Shown piece by piece: positions 9,105 to 17,502 of a DNA stretch of 64,000 bases. The position numbers were made by a program, and so were the translations under genes. Within the stretch, counting starts at the first letter, position 1. The number at the start of each line of letters is the position of its first letter. Source of the DNA: Pseudomonas brassicacearum subsp. brassicacearum (GTDB lineage Bacteria > Pseudomonadota > Gammaproteobacteria > Pseudomonadales > Pseudomonadaceae); NCBI RefSeq assembly GCF_008801605.1, contig NZ_VZPJ01000001.1, positions 186,001 to 250,000 of the forward strand, in the 5' to 3' direction. The notes under the pieces are model-generated. The model saw nothing but the letters and a program-made list of their open reading frames with translations, had not been told where the DNA came from and made no database searches.

Positions 9105-9854
9105 TTATTGCACGCGCCATTTCTGGTAGTGACGCTCGATGCGCCGGAATACAAAACTCTCCATCAGCCAGGCAATCAGGCCGATCACGACAATGCCCAG
9201 CAGCACCTGGCTGCTGTTGCCGATCTGGCCGCCCGTGGACACCATCCAGCCGATGCCCTGGGAGGCGCCGATCATTTCCGCCGCGACCAGTGCCCGCCAG
9301 CCCTGGCTGAAGCCAATGCGCAAGGCGGCCGTGACGAACGGCAACGAGGCCGGCAGGTAGACGTGGGCCAACAGTTGCCAGGCATTGGCACCCAAGGTGC
9401 GCGCCGCGCGGACTTCACCGCCGCGAATACTCTGCACGCCCTCCTGGATGGTCACCGCCATGGGGAACATCGCGGCAATGAAAATCACCAGCACGATGGA
9501 CACATAGCCCAGGCCGAAAATGATCATGATCAGCGGCGCCCAGGCAATCGGCGGGATGGCCATGAACAGGCTGTTGAGTGGCGAGATAAAGTCGCGAAAA
9601 CGCGAGGACAGGCCAGCGCCAGTGCCCAGCGCAATCGCAACGATCACCGCCGCGCAAAAGCCCCCCACCTCTTCAAGCACACTGGCCTGCAGGTGCTGCA
9701 ACAGCGAGCGGTCGCCCAGCCAGCGCAGCGCCTCGCGGGCAACGTCCCAGGGCTGCGGCAGGATGTAGGTGGGAAAGCGGCTCGCCAGGGCGATCCAGAT
9801 CAACAGCAGGAATGGCAGCGACGCCCATCCCCAGTTCGGTTTTGGCAAGGACAT
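9105..9854 (-). CDS. ABC transporter permease, SsuC/TauC type
   Basis: The 249-residue protein has about six hydrophobic segments and the BPD-transport EAA-like loop (EGVQSIRGGEVRAARTLGANAWQLLAHVYLPASLPFV...GW). These are typical of the nitrate/sulfonate/taurine permeases. It sits 7 bases after the binding-protein gene, so the order in the operon is ATPase, binding protein, permease. The substrate cannot be read from the permease. A homodimer in the inner membrane is expected. Confidence 0.88.
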   Translation of the reverse strand: MSLPKPNWGWASLPFLLLIWIALASRFPTYILPQPWDVAREALRWLGDRSLLQHLQASVLEEVGGFCAAVIVAIALGTGAGLSSRFRDFISPLNSLFMAIPPIAWAPLIMIIFGLGYVSIVLVIFIAAMFPMAVTIQEGVQSIRGGEVRAARTLGANAWQLLAHVYLPASLPFVTAALRIGFSQGWRALVAAEMIGASQGIGWMVSTGGQIGNSSQVLLGIVVIGLIAWLMESFVFRRIERHYQKWRVQ

Positions 9855-9861
9855 GACGGAC

Positions 9862-10863
9862 TCAGTGCGCGGTTTTTTCGAGGTAGGAGGTATCCACGAT
9901 CTGATCAGTCTTGAGCGTGGTCTCGATAAAGCCCAGGTCGTGGGAATAATCCATCAGACGTTGGATGAACTGGATGTCCGACGCCTGCAAATCCGCCGAC
10001 CAGCCCAGTCGGGTACGGGCCTGGGCGACGATGGCGTCCGGGGCGATGGTCTTGCCGTCAGTGCCTTGCACCGCTTCAAGCTTGAAGGCCTCGGCGATGA
10101 GCCGGTTCGACTCGGCGGGATGCTCATTGAGGAAGGCGATGGCCTTGCGATGGGCACGCAGCAGCTTCACCACATCATCCGGACGTTCCTGCAAGGTTTT
10201 CGGCAAGGCGATCACCACATACCACGGGTACTGGGGCAACGCCTGGTTGACGTCCAGCAGGATCCGGCTCGAGCCGCGCAATACCGACTGGCTGACGAAG
10301 GGTTCCCAGGAAAATGCCGCATCGACGACGCCGCGCTCCAGGGCCGCGTTCATGTTGCCCGGCGGCATGTCGATGATGTCCAGGTCCTTGTCAGGGTCGA
10401 GCCCGGCCTTTTCCTTCAGGACATAACCGCGCAGCAACACATCCATGCCACTGCCCTTCTTGACCCCGGCCAGTTTCTTCCCCTTGAGCGCATCCAGGCT
10501 GGTGATCGGACTCTTGGCGTCGACAATCACTGCAGCCTGACCGTAATTGACCTTCGCCAGGATCCGGCTTTGCAGCCCGCGGGAAAACCACTGGTACACC
10601 GGCGGCGTGCCGACGTAGGCCACATCCAGTTCACCCGCGGCCAGAGCCTGCTGGATCACCGGGCCATCGCCCAACGACTTGAGGTCGACGTTCAAGCCTT
10701 CCTCGCGGTAGTAACCCTGTTTGTCAGCAATCAGCGCCGGGGCGTTGGCCATGGCGAAGACGTACCCCACACGCAAGGGTTTCTCTTCACCCGCCACAGC
10801 GAATGCGCTGCCCGCCAACGTGGCAGCAGACAATGTAAGGGCAAGCAGCGAACGTTTGATCAT
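9862..10863 (-). CDS. Periplasmic substrate-binding protein, SsuA/TauA type
   Basis: The 333-residue product starts MIKRSLLALTLSAATLAGSAFAVAGEE, a good signal peptide. The mature part follows the NMT1/SsuA pattern (LRVGYVFAMANAPALIADKQGYYREEGLNVDLKSLGDGPVIQQALAAGELDVAYVGTPP, then GVKKGSGMDVLLRGYVLKEKAGLDPDKDL and MPPGNMNAALERGVVDAAFSWEPF). It therefore captures a small organic anion such as a sulfonate or a pyrimidine-like compound. Its ATG overlaps the ATPase stop by 4 bases (ATGA). Substrate assignment would need binding data. Confidence 0.87.
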   Translation of the reverse strand: MIKRSLLALTLSAATLAGSAFAVAGEEKPLRVGYVFAMANAPALIADKQGYYREEGLNVDLKSLGDGPVIQQALAAGELDVAYVGTPPVYQWFSRGLQSRILAKVNYGQAAVIVDAKSPITSLDALKGKKLAGVKKGSGMDVLLRGYVLKEKAGLDPDKDLDIIDMPPGNMNAALERGVVDAAFSWEPFVSQSVLRGSSRILLDVNQALPQYPWYVVIALPKTLQERPDDVVKLLRAHRKAIAFLNEHPAESNRLIAEAFKLEAVQGTDGKTIAPDAIVAQARTRLGWSADLQASDIQFIQRLMDYSHDLGFIETTLKTDQIVDTSYLEKTAH

Positions 10864-11699
10864 GCTGTCAGCTCAAGTCGAGGAGTGGAGTGAGCAATGG
10901 CCTGGGGCGCGTCCATCACCTGGGCAATGCGCGTCATCAGTTCATTGCGGTAATCCAGGAAGGCCGGCAGGCGGCGGGTTTGCAGGTTGCTGCGGGGGCG
11001 CGGCAGGTGGATCTCCAGCTCGCTGTGAATACCGCCCGGCGCGATATTGAGCACGACGACCCGATCGGCCAGGAATACCGCTTCGTCGATGTCGTGGGTG
11101 ATGAACAACACCGTCTGGCCCAGTTCGGCCCAGATGCGCAACGTCTCTTCATTCATGCTGTTGCGGCTGATGGCATCGAGCGCGGCGAACGGCTCGTCCA
11201 TCAGCAACACGCTGGGTTCGAGGGCCAGGGTCCTGGCCAGGGAGACACGCTGTTGCATGCCACCGGAAAGCTGGTGCGGCAGCCGATGCGCCGCATTCTC
11301 CAACCCGACCAGGCGCAGGTACTGCAACGCCTGGGCGCGCTGCTGCGATTCGTCGATTCGAGCGCTCATCCGCAGACCGAAACGGACGTTTTCCAACGCG
11401 CTCAACCAGGGAAACAGTTGCGGCGCCTGGAACACATAGCCCAATTCCGAACGCTCCGGACGTACCGCTGTCTGGTTGATCGTGATACGACCGCTTTGCG
11501 GTTGCATGAACCCCGACAACAAGTTCAGCAACGTGGTCTTGCCACAACCGGATGGCCCCAGGATCGCGACGAACTCGCCAGGCTGGGCGTTCAGGCTGAA
11601 AGCGGAAAATACGGAGTGCCCATTGGGGTAACTGAAGCTGATGTCATCGACCGTCAGGGCATCGGCTTGCGGCTGTGCGTAAGGAAAGGTTTTGAGCAT
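10860..11699 (-). CDS. ABC transporter ATP-binding protein, SsuB/TauB type
   Basis: The 279-residue ATPase shows Walker A GPSGCGKTT, signature LSGGMQQRVSLARTL, Walker B LLMDEPFAALD and the switch His (FITHDIDEA). I start it at ATG 11699 (MLKTFPYAQPQ). The longer frame would begin inside or upstream of the promoter found at 11740-11768 and is therefore unlikely. It is the first gene of the transporter operon and energises the permease at the inner face of the membrane. Confidence 0.88.
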   Translation of the reverse strand: MLKTFPYAQPQADALTVDDISFSYPNGHSVFSAFSLNAQPGEFVAILGPSGCGKTTLLNLLSGFMQPQSGRITINQTAVRPERSELGYVFQAPQLFPWLSALENVRFGLRMSARIDESQQRAQALQYLRLVGLENAAHRLPHQLSGGMQQRVSLARTLALEPSVLLMDEPFAALDAISRNSMNEETLRIWAELGQTVLFITHDIDEAVFLADRVVVLNIAPGGIHSELEIHLPRPRSNLQTRRLPAFLDYRNELMTRIAQVMDAPQAIAHSTPRLELTA

Positions 11700-11709
11700 G
11701 GCAAGTGTC

Positions 11710-11768
11710 GTCAGGTCGTTTACAATGGGAATACCTGACATAATACGTATTAATACAAGTAGTCCCAA
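11710..11768 (-). promoter_or_regulatory. Promoter and candidate GntR operator of the ABC operon
   Basis: On the minus strand TTGGGA (11763-11768) and TATTAT (11740-11745) are 17 bases apart, a good sigma-70 promoter. Perfect palindromes TAATACGTATTA (11741-11752) and GTATTAATAC (11747-11756) overlap the -10 box and spacer. A further inverted repeat GTCAGGT/ACCTGAC (11710-11716 and 11733-11739) lies just downstream in the leader. The divergent GntR gene begins 66 bases to the right, so it probably binds one of these. Which palindrome is the operator is inference. Confidence 0.6.
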
Positions 11769-11833
11769 TAACCTATTTTTATAACCTTAGAAGTGAAGGC
11801 ACCCTGCCCCGCTCAAGGCCATGGAAACTGACT

Positions 11834-12577
11834 GTGTCCACGCCCATTCTTCGCGACAGCACCACCTCGCTCTACGAACAGATCGCCCATCAACTGTTGG
11901 AGGAAATCCAACGCGGCGACTACGAACCCAGCGGCAAGCTGCCGTCCGAGGCACAGTTGGGCGAACGGTTCGGGGTGAGCCGCGTCACGGTTCGCCTGGC
12001 GGTGGGCAAGCTCAGCGACGACGGCGTGGTGGAGCGCAAGCAAGGCAAAGGCACCTTCGTGGCAGCCAAGCAGGTACGCCACGGCCTGGATGCGTTGCGC
12101 AGTTTTCATGAGGCGTTGTTGCTGCAAGGGCTGCAACCGAGCATGCAGGTGGTCAGCCATGCCCTGCAGCCCGTTCCAGAGATCCTGCGTGGTTTGTTTG
12201 AGGACGCAGACGACTGCCTGCTCCTGGAGCGTTTGCACTTCGTCGATGACGAACCCATCGCGTTGGGGCGCAGCCACTTACCGGCAGAGCTGGCCAGCGT
12301 GGCCTGGGCTGAAGTCGAACATCAACCGATCTATTCCATTCTCGAGTCGATCACCGGCCTGGCGGTCACCCGTGCCGACCTGGCCATCCGTGCGCAGGAA
12401 GCCGACAAAGGCCTGGCCAGCGCGCTGCAGGTCAAACGCGGCGCCGCGCTGCTGGTCATGGAACGCACATCCTATTTTGCCGACGGACGCTGCTGCGACC
12501 GCACGACGTTTTTCATCCGCCCGGAACGCTATGCCTTCATCCTCAGTGGGGTTTTCAAATCCACGTCGGCCAGTTGA
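11834..12577 (+). CDS. GntR-family regulator, HutC subfamily (UTRA domain)
   Basis: The 247-residue protein has an N-terminal winged helix (TSLYEQIAHQLLEEIQRGDYEPSGKLPSEAQLGERFGVSRVTVRLAVGKLSDDGVVERKQGKGTFV), followed by a UTRA ligand domain (residues ~90-240, with RLHFVDDEPIALGRSHLP and ADLAIRAQEADKGLASALQV). The start is GTG. It is divergent from the ABC operon and faces a promoter with two palindromes, so it probably represses uptake until the substrate or a derivative binds the UTRA domain. The inducer is unknown. Confidence 0.87.
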   Translation: MSTPILRDSTTSLYEQIAHQLLEEIQRGDYEPSGKLPSEAQLGERFGVSRVTVRLAVGKLSDDGVVERKQGKGTFVAAKQVRHGLDALRSFHEALLLQGLQPSMQVVSHALQPVPEILRGLFEDADDCLLLERLHFVDDEPIALGRSHLPAELASVAWAEVEHQPIYSILESITGLAVTRADLAIRAQEADKGLASALQVKRGAALLVMERTSYFADGRCCDRTTFFIRPERYAFILSGVFKSTSAS

Positions 12578-12594
12578 TCTCGACGGATTACGCG

Positions 12595-13560
12595 TCAACG
12601 TGATGAGGCGGCTGGACCCGGCCTGACAAAACACTGCTCCATGACCCGCTGCCCCCATTGCTGCCCTTCTTGCTCCAGTTCCAACTTGAAACCGAAATCC
12701 TCGTACAGCTTGCGGGCAGCATCGAGCCCCTGGAACGTCCAGAGACTCGTTGAACTGAAGCCCCACTCGTCACAGAACTTCATCGCTTCAGCCAACAAGC
12801 GTCTACCGGCGCCCTTGCCTCGTGCCGAATCATCCAGGATGAAGCAACGCAGCACCGCACTGCCGTCCTCTCCTTCGCCGTCGATGGCAATTGAACCGAC
12901 CACTCGTTCGCCATCCAGGGCCGACCAGACCTCGTTGCGCGGATTGTGCAAACGCCCCATCAGTTCCGCCATGTCCGATGCCACCAGGCTTTCGAACGGC
13001 TGACCGAAGTTTGAACGCCTGGCGTAATAGTTTGCGTGCATTTCCGCCATGCGACCGATGAGGCCAGGACGGTAGCCCCGGGCAATCTCCAACTGCGCCG
13101 GCGCAGGTGGCTCTGCACCGAGCCGATGAGCGTGCAAGGCGTCGGCATAGCTGGCAATCCCCTCGCTCACGATCTGACATTGCCCGCTGGACAAGTGAGA
13201 CATGGCCGCGACAACCTGTTGCGTGGCGAAAGCATCGATGTCTCGAAGGGTGTTTTGCCCCTGCGCGGTGAGTCGCAATCGCTTGGCGCGCGCATCCTGT
13301 TCATGGGGAATTTCTTCGATCTCGCCGGCCTCGACGAGCTTGCGAACCATCCGGCTTACGCTGGACTTTTCCAGGCCGAGCAACTCGACAAGCTCACCCG
13401 CCGTCAGGGATTCGTGATTGCCGATCTCCACTATTGTGTGCACCGACGACGGCGGATAATCCGTCGCCGCCAGCGTGGTGCGCATGAACCCCAGCTCTCG
13501 CACCATGAGGCGCGACGCTGAACGGACGTTCTCAATCAGATCTGGTGGGCAATGGTTCAT
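12595..13560 (-). CDS. MarR-type regulator fused to a GNAT acetyltransferase
   Basis: The 321-residue protein joins a MarR winged helix (residues ~1-150; SSVHTIVEIGNHESLTAGELVELLGLEKSSVSRMVRKLVEAGEIE, then HEQDARAKRLRLTAQG) to a C-terminal GNAT domain (residues ~165-315; VLRCFILDDSARGKGAGRRLLAEAMKFCDEWG with the acetyl-CoA loop). The ATG at 13560 follows GAGGTCCCC; 23 more codons upstream are in frame but cross the operator. Such fusions are known in proteobacteria. The gene converges on the GntR gene, with 17 bases between stops. Autoregulation through the palindrome upstream is likely. The acetyl acceptor is unknown. Confidence 0.88.
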   Translation of the reverse strand: MNHCPPDLIENVRSASRLMVRELGFMRTTLAATDYPPSSVHTIVEIGNHESLTAGELVELLGLEKSSVSRMVRKLVEAGEIEEIPHEQDARAKRLRLTAQGQNTLRDIDAFATQQVVAAMSHLSSGQCQIVSEGIASYADALHAHRLGAEPPAPAQLEIARGYRPGLIGRMAEMHANYYARRSNFGQPFESLVASDMAELMGRLHNPRNEVWSALDGERVVGSIAIDGEGEDGSAVLRCFILDDSARGKGAGRRLLAEAMKFCDEWGFSSTSLWTFQGLDAARKLYEDFGFKLELEQEGQQWGQRVMEQCFVRPGPAASSR

Positions 13561-13585
13561 GGGGACCTCGGACGCAATGATTGAG

Positions 13586-13604
13586 TAGTTGTACCGCACA
13601 ACTA
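13586..13604. promoter_or_regulatory. Candidate MarR operator
   Basis: TAGTTGT and ACAACTA form a perfect 7-base inverted repeat with a 5-base centre, 26 bases upstream of the MarR-GNAT start. Size and place fit an autoregulatory MarR site. Confidence 0.6.
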
Positions 13605-13650
13605 AATACTCATCAATGCGTTCAGTCAAGCTTCGCGGCCCGAATCCTAG

Positions 13651-13770
13651 GATAACTTCAAGACCTTCCAGGCCGATGGCATTGCCGCCCTGCTCTACAT
13701 GTTGCTGGCGTGCATGCTGGTGGGTGTATTCCGATGGTCTGAGCGCCGCTTGCTGGCCTATCAGCGATAA
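13651..13770 (+). pseudogene. 3' remnant of an ABC permease gene
   Basis: After an in-frame TAG at 13648-13650, 39 codons read DNFKTFQADGIAALLYMLLA... and end ...RWSERRLLAYQR before TAA. A last membrane helix followed by a basic tail ending in ERRLL is how polar-amino-acid ABC permeases (HisM/GlnP type) end. There is no start and no 5' part nearby, so this is a decayed gene end. It lies between the MarR-GNAT gene and the TetR gene that begins the biosynthetic region, so it may mark a rearrangement or insertion border. Confidence 0.5.
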
Positions 13771-13779
13771 ACCAAGGGC

Positions 13780-14397
13780 TTATAGAGGCTCTGCGGTCTG
13801 GATGAGCGAGTTCAATACCAGCTTGATTTCAACAGCTGGGTCTTTATGCCCTTGCAATATCAGGCCTTCCGCCAGGGCGGTGAAGGTCTTGGCAAGCGCG
13901 GCGTAGGCCAGCGGCGGCTTCTTGCCAGCGTGATTGAATATGATGGTAATCAACTTGCCCAAGGCCTCGCTGTTTTCCTCATGCAAGTCGTAGTAATGCG
14001 GCGAGAATTCTTCATCGCGCAAGGCGATCAATTGCAACTCGGCATCGAGGATCGCACAGCGGGTATTGTTCTTCAGCGTGTCGATATAGGCATTCAAGCC
14101 GTGACTCAACTGCTCCGCCGAATATCCCGATGCCAGGGTCGTACTCAGTCGGTCGATCTCAACTCGCTTGAAGCGTTGAGTCAATTGCAGCAGCAAGTCC
14201 GATTTACTTGAAAAATTTGAGAAAAAGGCGCCTTTGGAAAAGCCCGCCTCTTCGGCGATAACGTTGACGCTGGCGGCATGAAAGCCCTTTCGGATCATCA
14301 GCTCAGTGGCTGTGTCGAACAATCTGTCTCTTGTTACTTGCTGGCTCTCTTCTCGACCTAGTCTCTTTTTAATCACGCCCTCGGCTCCTTTGGCCAA
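13780..14397 (-). CDS. TetR-family regulator beside the ketosynthase cluster
   Basis: The 205-residue protein has an N-terminal TetR helix-turn-helix (RDRLFDTATELMIRKGFHAASVNVIAEEAGFSKGAFFSNFSSKSDLL) and a helical ligand/dimer domain to residue ~200. It is divergent from the biosynthetic operon with a 489-base space between them, so it is the likely local regulator. Receptors of gamma-butyrolactone signals in actinobacteria are also TetR proteins; that parallel is noted but the sequence itself is a generic TetR and does not prove a lactone ligand. Confidence 0.85.
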   Translation of the reverse strand: MAKGAEGVIKKRLGREESQQVTRDRLFDTATELMIRKGFHAASVNVIAEEAGFSKGAFFSNFSSKSDLLLQLTQRFKRVEIDRLSTTLASGYSAEQLSHGLNAYIDTLKNNTRCAILDAELQLIALRDEEFSPHYYDLHEENSEALGKLITIIFNHAGKKPPLAYAALAKTFTALAEGLILQGHKDPAVEIKLVLNSLIQTAEPL

Positions 14398-14886
14398 ACA
14401 AGATAGCTATGTGTAACTGGATGCAACGAATCGATTACTCACTGTACGTAACCCGTTTTCGCCATCATATCTTATACGCGCCTTGTTCAATCATTTACAT
14501 TTTAACTTTCAAGAAGTGCCATGTATGTGCCATGTAGTTGGAACAGCCGGAAAGGCACGCTAGATGGGCTACCCGCCACAGTTTTGCTCGAATATGAAGC
14601 AATCAAAATCTTCATTTCGCCCCGTTTGATGAGTCCCTGACATCCCTTTGAGCGGCTCAAACCGGATATTTTCCTGTCCGACACCCCACGCTGGATCGTG
14701 AAAAAACGCCCATGAAGCCCGGTGCAGAGCCATCAGCTCGTCAATCCGACGAAATACCACTTGATTTTCAGATACCGAATGGTTTTTACTTGCGCCGTTG
14801 GTGGAGCCCAACGCCTGATCAGCGCATCGAGTCAGTGACACCGCTCTCGATGCAATGCCAGGTCACCTCACAGGAGCGGGATTTTA
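14398..14886. other. Regulatory intergenic region, no convincing gene
   Basis: This 489-base stretch separates the TetR gene from the biosynthetic operon. It is AT-richer than its surroundings on the left side. A direct repeat TGCCATGTA occurs twice at about 14517-14537, and CTGTACGTAAC lies at about 14442. Both are possible regulator sites. A minus-strand open frame of about 90 codons (14569-14841) has no recognised family, and I do not call it a gene. The right end holds the AGGAGCGGG ribosome-binding site for 14887. Confidence 0.5.
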
Positions 14887-15900
14887 ATGGAATATGCCTT
14901 CGTTACAGGCGCTACTGGCCTGCTCGGGAATAATGTCGTTCGTGCGCTGTTAAAGCGGAACATCAAAGTAAAAGCGCTGGTTCGTTCCGTAGAGAAAGCC
15001 AAGAAACAGTTCGGCAGCCTGCCTGTGGAGTTTGTCGAAGGCGACATGCTTAATGTCGAGGCCTTCGCCCATGCCCTGCAAGGGTGTGATGCCCTGTTTC
15101 ATACGGCGGCCTATTTCCGCGACAGTTACAAAGGTGGGAAACATTGGCAAAAGCTGTATGACACCAATGTGACCGGCACCGAGCGCTTGCTGCAAGCCGC
15201 TTATGACGCCGGTATCCGTCGTGCAGTCCACACCTCTTCCATTGCCGTATTGAAGGGCAACCGGGATCAAGTGATCGATGAAACCATGTCTCGCAGTGAA
15301 TTGGAGGCTGACGATTACTACTTGAGCAAAATATTGTCCGAACAGAAGGTCCAGCAATTCCTGACCCAGCACCCGGACATGTTTATCGCCATGGTCCTGC
15401 CAGGGTGGATGTTCGGCCCCGGCGATATCGGCCCTACTTCCTCAGGCCAGTTCCTGCTCGACTTCGTCGGACAAAAATTGCCCGGTGTACTGCCCGGAAG
15501 CTTTTCCGTTGTCGATGCCCGGGATGTGGCCGAGCATCAAATCGCGGCCATCACCCGCGGCAGGTCCGGAGAGCGTTACCTGGCCGCCGGCAATCACATG
15601 GACATGAAGAGCATTTTCCAGGCGCTGTCCAGCGTCAGTGGCATAAAAGCCCCAGAGCGAAAAGTGCCCCTGTTCATGCTGCGAATCATCGCGCTTATCT
15701 ATGAAGGTTATTATCGGATCACCAAAAAACCGGTGCTCATCAGTACCTCCACGGTCAAGCTCATGGAGCAAGAACAAGGCCGCACTCATTTCAGCCACAA
15801 CAAAAGTTCACGGGAGTTGGAGTGCAAGTTCCGCCCTGTTGCTGAAACCCTGACCGATACCCTGGATTGGTATCGGAATAACAACTACACAGATGCTTAA
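14887..15900 (+). CDS. Extended SDR: NAD(P)-dependent reductase/epimerase-like
   Basis: The 337-residue protein opens with GATGLLGNNVVRALL for dinucleotide binding. The SSIAVLKGN segment and YYLSK give the Ser/Tyr/Lys catalytic set. It resembles dihydroflavonol-reductase-like and OleD-like ketoreductases more than sugar epimerases. A late hydrophobic segment (LFMLRIIALIYEGYY) could touch the membrane. It opens the operon, 81 bases before the adenylate-forming enzyme. In a butyrolactone-type route it could reduce a keto or butenolide intermediate; that is inference. Confidence 0.83.
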   Translation: MEYAFVTGATGLLGNNVVRALLKRNIKVKALVRSVEKAKKQFGSLPVEFVEGDMLNVEAFAHALQGCDALFHTAAYFRDSYKGGKHWQKLYDTNVTGTERLLQAAYDAGIRRAVHTSSIAVLKGNRDQVIDETMSRSELEADDYYLSKILSEQKVQQFLTQHPDMFIAMVLPGWMFGPGDIGPTSSGQFLLDFVGQKLPGVLPGSFSVVDARDVAEHQIAAITRGRSGERYLAAGNHMDMKSIFQALSSVSGIKAPERKVPLFMLRIIALIYEGYYRITKKPVLISTSTVKLMEQEQGRTHFSHNKSSRELECKFRPVAETLTDTLDWYRNNNYTDA

Positions 15901-15981
15901 TTGAAACAATTCATATATAGCCTGCCTCTGTAGTACTTTTTTTGACTAGCCATACATCCAAGGATTGAGAGAGGTTGGTAA

Positions 15982-17502
15982 ATGAAAAGCCTTTCATATA
16001 AAGAAGGTTTTCTGCATCGCTTTGTCGGTTTTTCGGAATCGTTCCCCGAGCAAGTTGCTATTCGACATCTGGACACGGAAGAAGATACCGTTACTTATCG
16101 CGAGTTGCGCATCAAGGCTGAACAATGCAATGGCGCTCTTACAGCGCTCGGTGTATTGCCTGGCGACAAAGTAGCGCTGGTACTGCCCAATGGCGTGGCG
16201 TTCATCGCTTACTACTTGGCGATCATCGGGCGAGGTGCCATTCCGGTCATCCTCAACTACAAGTTGACCTCCTTCGAAATGGCCAGTGTCGTCAGCCTCG
16301 CCAGGCCGACGCTCGTGGTCACGACCGAAACACTATGGGTGCAACACAGCGAGGTATTCCAGGCTGACAACGGTGTCAGGCACTCCCTGGTGCTGGACGG
16401 CGGGAGCGAACCGTCAGCGCCCCTGCCTGCCAACGCAACGGCCATATCTCAACTGCCTTGCCAGATCGAAGCCTTGTTGTTGCCCGAGGGCAATCCGATC
16501 GTCTCGGTACAATTCACCTATCGTGGCATCGGCAGGCCCCTGGCTGTTTCTCACCGTTATCTCGACCTGACGCAATCGAGCGACGGGCTGCATGAGCATT
16601 TTCATCTGCAAGGCGTCGGATCCGTTCATCTGGTGACGCTGCCGCTGTATGCCATCTTCGGCCTGTCCGTGATGATGGTGTTTCCCTTGAGCATCGGCGC
16701 CACCCTGCTGATGACCAACACCCTGCTCAATCGAGACCTGGCTGAAGTCCTGTCCGAGCATCAGGTCACCTTTGCCTGCCTGGTGCCCGACGTCATTCGC
16801 TACTTCAATACGCGCCTGGCCAAGCGTAAAGGCGCGCTCCTGCCGTTGCACCCGCAACTGATGATTTACTCGGGCGGCAGCCACCTGCCGGCCGACGAGG
16901 CCGAGAAGCTGGGAAGGCTGCTGGGATGCAATCCGGTGCTGCAGGGCTATGGCTTGACCGAAAGCATGCCCGTGATCGTCCAGAGCTCGATTGGAACGGT
17001 CCACCGTGGCGCCATGGGCCAGCCGATCAGCGGTGTGCAGCTACGCATCGTCGACGCCCAGGGCCAGGACGTAGCGCCTGGGCGTATCGGCGAATTGCTG
17101 ATACGCGGCTCGATGGTGATCGACGGCTATAACGATGCCGAGGACACCAATGCGCGGTTCTTCCGCGATGGTTGGTTCCACAGCGGTGACCTGGTCTGGC
17201 AGGACGACGATGGGCATGTGTTTTTCTATTGCCAACGCCTGCGAATCTCGAAGATCAAGGCGCAGATGGTCGACCTGGTGGAAATCGAATCCGTCGCCCT
17301 CAAGCACCCCGACGTGGTGCGCGCCAAGGCCTATATCGTCCCGGACCACAAGGAAGTCAACGTGCTGCACCTGTGCGTCGAAGGGACCGGCGAGCTGACC
17401 CAGAACGCGCTGTCCACCCTGCTTTCGCGCTACCTATCGGGCTTCAAGCTGCCCAAGACCATCGAGATTACTTCTCTCAAGGAAGAGGCACATGCACGCT
17501 AA
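15982..17502 (+). CDS. Adenylate-forming acyl ligase-like enzyme with altered P-loop
   Basis: The 506-residue protein has the ANL fold order: YRELRIKAEQCNGAL and DKVALVLPNGVAFIAYYLA early, YGLTES (A5), GELLIRGSMVIDGY, WFHSGDLVWQDDDG (A7) and RLRISKIKAQMVDLVEIE (A8). The usual glycine- and serine-rich A3 loop (YTSGTTGxPKG) is replaced by FTYRGIGRPLAVSH at residues ~177-190, which keeps only GRP and SH. The C-terminus (LKEEAHAR) also lacks a clear A10 GK motif. It may still load an acyl group on the ACPs, or it may have a changed role. Its end overlaps the HAD gene by 11 bases. Confidence 0.82.
   Translation: MKSLSYKEGFLHRFVGFSESFPEQVAIRHLDTEEDTVTYRELRIKAEQCNGALTALGVLPGDKVALVLPNGVAFIAYYLAIIGRGAIPVILNYKLTSFEMASVVSLARPTLVVTTETLWVQHSEVFQADNGVRHSLVLDGGSEPSAPLPANATAISQLPCQIEALLLPEGNPIVSVQFTYRGIGRPLAVSHRYLDLTQSSDGLHEHFHLQGVGSVHLVTLPLYAIFGLSVMMVFPLSIGATLLMTNTLLNRDLAEVLSEHQVTFACLVPDVIRYFNTRLAKRKGALLPLHPQLMIYSGGSHLPADEAEKLGRLLGCNPVLQGYGLTESMPVIVQSSIGTVHRGAMGQPISGVQLRIVDAQGQDVAPGRIGELLIRGSMVIDGYNDAEDTNARFFRDGWFHSGDLVWQDDDGHVFFYCQRLRISKIKAQMVDLVEIESVALKHPDVVRAKAYIVPDHKEVNVLHLCVEGTGELTQNALSTLLSRYLSGFKLPKTIEITSLKEEAHAR

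Noticed and set aside
14569..14841. 90-codon minus-strand frame between the TetR and reductase genes
   Set aside because: No ribosome-binding site and no recognised motif; it occupies the likely control region.
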